64,000 bases of DNA from Apostichopus japonicus (lineage: Eukaryota; Echinodermata; Holothuroidea; Aspidochirotida; Stichopodidae), in assembly GCF_037975245.1 (NCBI RefSeq), contig NC_092567.1, positions 16,914,376-16,978,375 of the forward strand. Direction: 5' to 3'. The notes beneath the pieces were generated by a model. It ran no database searches and was not told the DNA's origin. It saw only the letters and a program-made list of their open reading frames with translations. Below are positions 60,274-64,000 of the stretch, in pieces. Each line of letters begins with the position of its first letter. The first letter of the stretch is position 1. The position numbers were made by a program, and so were the translations under genes.

Positions 60274-61118
60274 GTGTTTAATATAATAACAAATTATAAA
60301 GAAATTCATAAGGGCCATAAACCAAGTGATTCTGAAATAATCTTGAGATTACATTGGACAGTTGGTATGGTCTTTGGTGACTCCATATTGGACTGTCTTT
60401 ATGTCCTCTGGTACCCTCTTAAAACTAGAGCCCAACTTAGAGGAATATTGGTTTCTTGCTTAGAGGAATTTAAATTTAAATGATGCATTTGGGCTTGGAT
60501 CAAATGACCATGACATGTTTTGTTTGAAAACATTTCCCTACCCAATTCACAACTTGTCTCAAAATATGACCCGTTTCCAACCTTTGGTGAATATAATGAT
60601 TCAAAATACTAGTTTTTAACCACTAATTGATCTTTGGTGACATTGGATCACATGACCGTTTTGCTCGAAAACATTTCCCTACCCCATTCACAAATAACAG
60701 TCAAACATATAGTAGGATATCCATTTTGATTGAGAGAAGTGTATCATAGCACTGAAACACAGACAATCACTTTAAAATGTATTTTTGAATAATCAAACAT
60801 TAATAAATCTCAGAAAAATGGGAAAATGCTGCATTTTGTATATTTCTTGATTGTCTTTCATTTTATTTTTAATTTACATGCATGTTTATGGTGCTTTAAT
60901 TACAGATATATGACATGAGCTCAATTTGCTTCAAAAATTGACATTTTGTGAAATTTAGGTATTTTCTGTTGAAAACACAATAAGTCAACCATGCAAAGTT
61001 CATACTTGGTATAATGAGTATATGATCCCTATTGTTTTGGGAGAGGTCATCTGAGTTAAACCATTTATGAGCAATTTTGTACAAACTTGTTTTGGGGACA
61101 TTGGTAGGAGGTGGGAAC
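60073..61118. other. Spacer between convergent Harbinger genes
   Basis: No coding signal. GAAAACATTTCCCTACCC occurs twice (about 60,525 and 60,668) within a diverged direct repeat of about 140 bp that contains TGATCTTTGGTGA- and GGATCA-like words. Confidence 0.5.
60239..60272. repeat. (TA)n microsatellite
   Basis: About 16 TA units in the spacer between the convergent Harbinger genes. Confidence 0.92.
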
Positions 61119-63787
61119 TTATTGTTTATTATTACCCTTCATCGATTGCATGAACATCATTAGCATGTTTTGCATCTGCTGCTGTTGTTGTGCGAGGTGT
61201 TGCTGCATTTGTTGTTGTTGCTGCATAAATTGTTGCTGTGTCTGCTGTTGCTGTTGTTGAAAGAGTTCAAATCGTCGATCTCTTTCAGCTTCGTCCCTCT
61301 TCACCTCTGCTCTTCTCATGGCGAGCTCTTCCTTCCTCATCTCTCTTTCCAACTCCATCTTTTGATGCAAAAACTGAAGAGCATCACTCCCACTGTTTCT
61401 TTTTCTTGGCATATTTTCTTTATCTGCAAAATGCCTATGACAAAACAAGATAAAGGTACATCATGAATTTCTTCAATATGACAGACCTGGCAACCAATTT
61501 TTGAGACAGAATGAATCCATGCAATCATGCTTGTGTGTGTGCACATGTGTTTATCTGTATGTATGTGACACTGCTTGTAAACAAAAGATGCAGGGTTCAA
61601 CCCCTGTAATACTTTGCAAATTCAGCTGAGGTCAAATATTGAAAACTTTTTTTTCTGAATACCGGTATACCAACCAACCAACCCCATTTGAGGTAATATG
61701 AGTCTCTCACCTCTTCCTTGTCTCCACAAACGATTCACAGGCCCTCTTCTGGACCTCTTGTCCATCGAGGCGCCTCTGCTCCTCTTCACTAGCATTGGTC
61801 TTGGGGAGAAGCTCTGCATCATCTTCTTGGTTGGCCAAGTCTTCCAGAAGCACCCTCAACTCCCTTTGGCTTTCCGTTTCCTCAGGGCTAATGCCTGAAG
61901 CCCTCTTATCTTGAGAGTTGTTCTTCTGCACCTTATTCTTGAGGCTGTTGTACCTATGATTAGAATGAAAAACCAAATTAGGAATGTATTGAATCGAAAG
62001 AATAAGTGAATCGCCCAGAGGAACCCATCCCATAAAAAAAGTCCCTGGTCAAAAGGTAAACAAACCCTCTGATTGGCTCAAAAGATAACAATCTCTTTCT
62101 GGCCACGCCCCCTATATATCTTGTACACTTTTAACAATGAATATTCATGACCTATGGAAAAAAAAAACCAATGATGCAATCAAAGAATCCAGACGGGTCT
62201 ACCCTTGCGATACGTGCTAAACATCACCTACGTCTCGTCTCGCACTTGTCTGTACATGAAACGGAACCACTGAAATTACTGGGGTTAAACCAAATTATAG
62301 TCTTAAGTTAAGAAATTGTCGTGAAAATGGAAGGCAAATATGTTCGTCTTGGTACAAACACAAACTTATGAGGGCTCTGAGGGCTATATGAGGGTTGTGA
62401 GCTACATGACAGTACAGTATATAGGAAAGAATGCAATGGAAGGTAAAAAGTGAAACATAAATTACATAGGAACCACCAGCACCACCAATTGAAATCCCAA
62501 TTTTTTGGGAAAATGTAATTATTTAGTATGCTGGGAGGATTTTTCTTTTTCCTCTACGGTATTGTAGAGCATGAATTTAGCTTCTAGCCTCCTTAACATA
62601 CCTGTCTCTGACAGCCCTTTGGTCCACCTTAAAGGACTGTTTTCTCAATTCGGTGGCCACTCCAGACCACACCTTGCCTCTTTCTAGACTGCCCCTTCGG
62701 AACTGAAATGGGTTTTGCAAGGCAACTTCCTTGCAAAGAATTATATCTTTTGCCTCTGTCCATTTCATGAAAGTCCTGAAATAGATTTAGAAGTGTATTT
62801 TGAGATTTATTTAATATTATATTACAGCCCAATAGAGATCAATTTTAACTTGATTTCTCGAAAACAAAATGTCTGATATGCATCAAACCTATAAGTATTC
62901 TTTATCTTTGTCAAAAATTAGAATGGTTCTTTCCTTGTTTTTCATTACAAAATCCTCAAAGCTGGTCCAATTTTCTGACAATCATACATGAACCATCTTA
63001 CTGTAGATTTTGCTGGAAATCATTTCTAGCATACCTCTATCAGTGCATAGCACACACACAACATTTGAGCTCTAAACTTATTTATTTTTAAAATATGGTA
63101 CTCTGATTTTGTTTCTCAAACAGGAATATGTCATATTTATGATGGTAAATGGGGTTGTATTTCCAATGGTAGAAAACATTGGAAAAATGTAAGAAATAAA
63201 CACAGTCTGCTTGTTTACAAAAAAGCATAAAAAATCCATACAAGACTATTAGACAATCCATACAAAACAGTACTGCATGTAGCAGTCAACATTGATTAGG
63301 TGCTATAAAATTGAATTTTGGGACCAGTCATGTGCGGTTGAGTGGCCAGTACAGCCTTTCAACAATTAATAAAAAAAATCCACACACTTGTTTTTCATAA
63401 CCATTACAACCCTGGAGCGTAAACACAAATACTTTTTTTAATTGGAAATCTATCATAATTGGTAATTATGTATGTATATTAGATCCACCTGCAAGCAGGC
63501 ACTCACGAAAAAGCCTCATTGGCTTATCAAAGCCGCAAGCTGACCGAAGTCAGTGTCTTACATTCATATTTAAAGTCCATGATTATGAATTGTTAATTGT
63601 CAACAACTCTGTAACTGGACGACATACACTAATCTTGGAGTGACTTGAACCGGGGACCTTATGATTGAAAGGCACCGGCATTAACCACTGAGCTAACACT
63701 CCACTTATACCTGCTGCTACTACTAGGTTTCTTTATTGAGGAACTTGAACCCGCTGAAGCTTCATTACTATCTGAGTTGACAGCAGG
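61119..63787 (-). CDS. Harbinger Myb/trihelix DNA-binding protein, 5' end missing
   Basis: Minus-strand exons in order are 63711-63787, 62602-62775, 61711-61953 and 61119-61434. All junctions keep phase, and the stop is at 61,119-61,121. The first seen exon is Ser-rich (SASAGSSSSIKKPSSSS equivalent). The next holds the trihelix core FMKWTEAKDIILCKEV to GKVWSGVATELRKQ and AVRDRY. The third (SLKNKVQKNN, acidic Glu-rich) completes the DNA-binding domain and linker. The last is a long charged coiled coil (MELEREMRKEELAMRRAEVK) ending in Gln runs. In this superfamily the protein binds transposon ends and brings the transposase into the nucleus. At least one upstream exon must lie beyond the window. 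Confidence 0.82.
63474..63703 (-). mobile_element. tRNA-derived SINE, full-length by structure
   Basis: In reverse it starts with a tRNA-like head: GGAGTGT acceptor strand, A box TTAGCTCAGTGGTTA, B box GGTTCAAGTCA and 3' CACTCC. A body with GCTTGCGGCTTTGATAAGCC follows, and a tail of ATATACATACATA. The D-stem pairs poorly and the anticodon loop is irregular, so this is a SINE head and not a working tRNA. It lies in an intron of the Harbinger Myb-like gene. A truncated copy is at 2,472-2,610. Confidence 0.75.
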
Positions 63788-64000
63788 CTGTTGAAATATG
63801 ATGGAAAAAATCAATCAAATATATAGTAACTCAAAGCAAAATATCCTCTGATATACAGTATGTCACAGTGGATTTGTCCGCAATGTATATAAAAGATTAT
63901 GATGTTTCACTAATTTCGGGCAATCAAACACTCTAAATTATGCACAGTCTTTTCTGCAGCAGAATTCTTCTATTTTAAGAGAAGCTAATCATATAATACG

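Larger units (their letters stand above)
57253..64000 (+). mobile_element. PIF/Harbinger DNA transposon (right end beyond window)
   Basis: It begins where lengsin homology ends, with AAGGAGCTTTAGATTGCACG. The left end is highly structured: TTGCAC...GTGCAA, GTACGTCTTCGTAC, and CCCCGTC...GACGGGG hairpins, and GCTTTAGAT repeated at 57,350. It has the classic two-gene cargo, a DDE transposase on plus and a Myb/trihelix protein on minus, in convergent order. The matching right inverted repeat was not found, so the element continues past 64,000. A TTA or TAA at 57,251-57,254 could be the 3-bp target duplication. Confidence 0.85.

Noticed and set aside
61170-61466. Leu-rich plus-strand frame resembling a signal peptide
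   Set aside because: Complement of the Gln-run exon of the Harbinger Myb-like gene.
63636-63703. tRNA gene
   Set aside because: A and B boxes are present but the D-stem and anticodon arm are irregular, and the sequence continues into a SINE body shared with 2.5 kb.

Overview
The window reads as invertebrate deuterostome nuclear DNA. It is AT-rich, with intron-rich genes, no operons and many short DNA transposons. An echinoderm is most likely. The basis is a class-I glutamine-synthetase (lengsin-type) gene, a CNDP2 gene with vertebrate-like structure, and hAT and Harbinger-rich intergenic DNA. The species cannot be named from sequence alone.

Layout. 0.6-2.4 kb holds a candidate 3' end of a single-pass membrane receptor: two Ser/Thr-rich stalk exons, a transmembrane exon and a tyrosine-rich tail exon, all joined in phase 1. 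2.4-13 kb has no convincing host gene, but it carries a SINE tail, nested hAT elements (one with an exact 8-bp target duplication and an empty paralogous site elsewhere in the window) and a LINE reverse-transcriptase scrap. 14.9-20.0 kb is a large lysine-rich, probably nuclear protein gene with 228-bp internal repeats, flanked by two oppositely oriented copies of one MITE family. 20.5-22.0 kb is a decayed array of about 240-bp repeats. 22.85-23.14 kb is a MITE with palindromic ends and telomere-like filler.

26.4-39.9 kb is a complete 13-exon CNDP2 (cytosolic non-specific dipeptidase). The exons join in phase to 475 codons, and one intron uses a GC donor. Its introns contain three minisatellites, a fourth minisatellite split by a hAT element, a MITE and two SINE/LINE tails.

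40.7-57.25 kb is a tandem segmental duplication with G-tract breakpoints. Each copy carries a lengsin-like gene. Copy A (48.1-49.5 kb) is intact. Copy B (56.5-57.25 kb) stops abruptly where a PIF/Harbinger transposon begins. That transposon runs from about 57.25 kb past the window end. It has a DDE transposase on the plus strand (three exons, joined in phase) and a convergent Myb/trihelix DNA-binding gene on the minus strand (four exons seen, 5' end outside the window). A tRNA-derived SINE sits a few bases inside one of its introns.

The host genes shown do not form an evident pathway. The main story is host loci reshaped by duplication and by layered DNA transposons.
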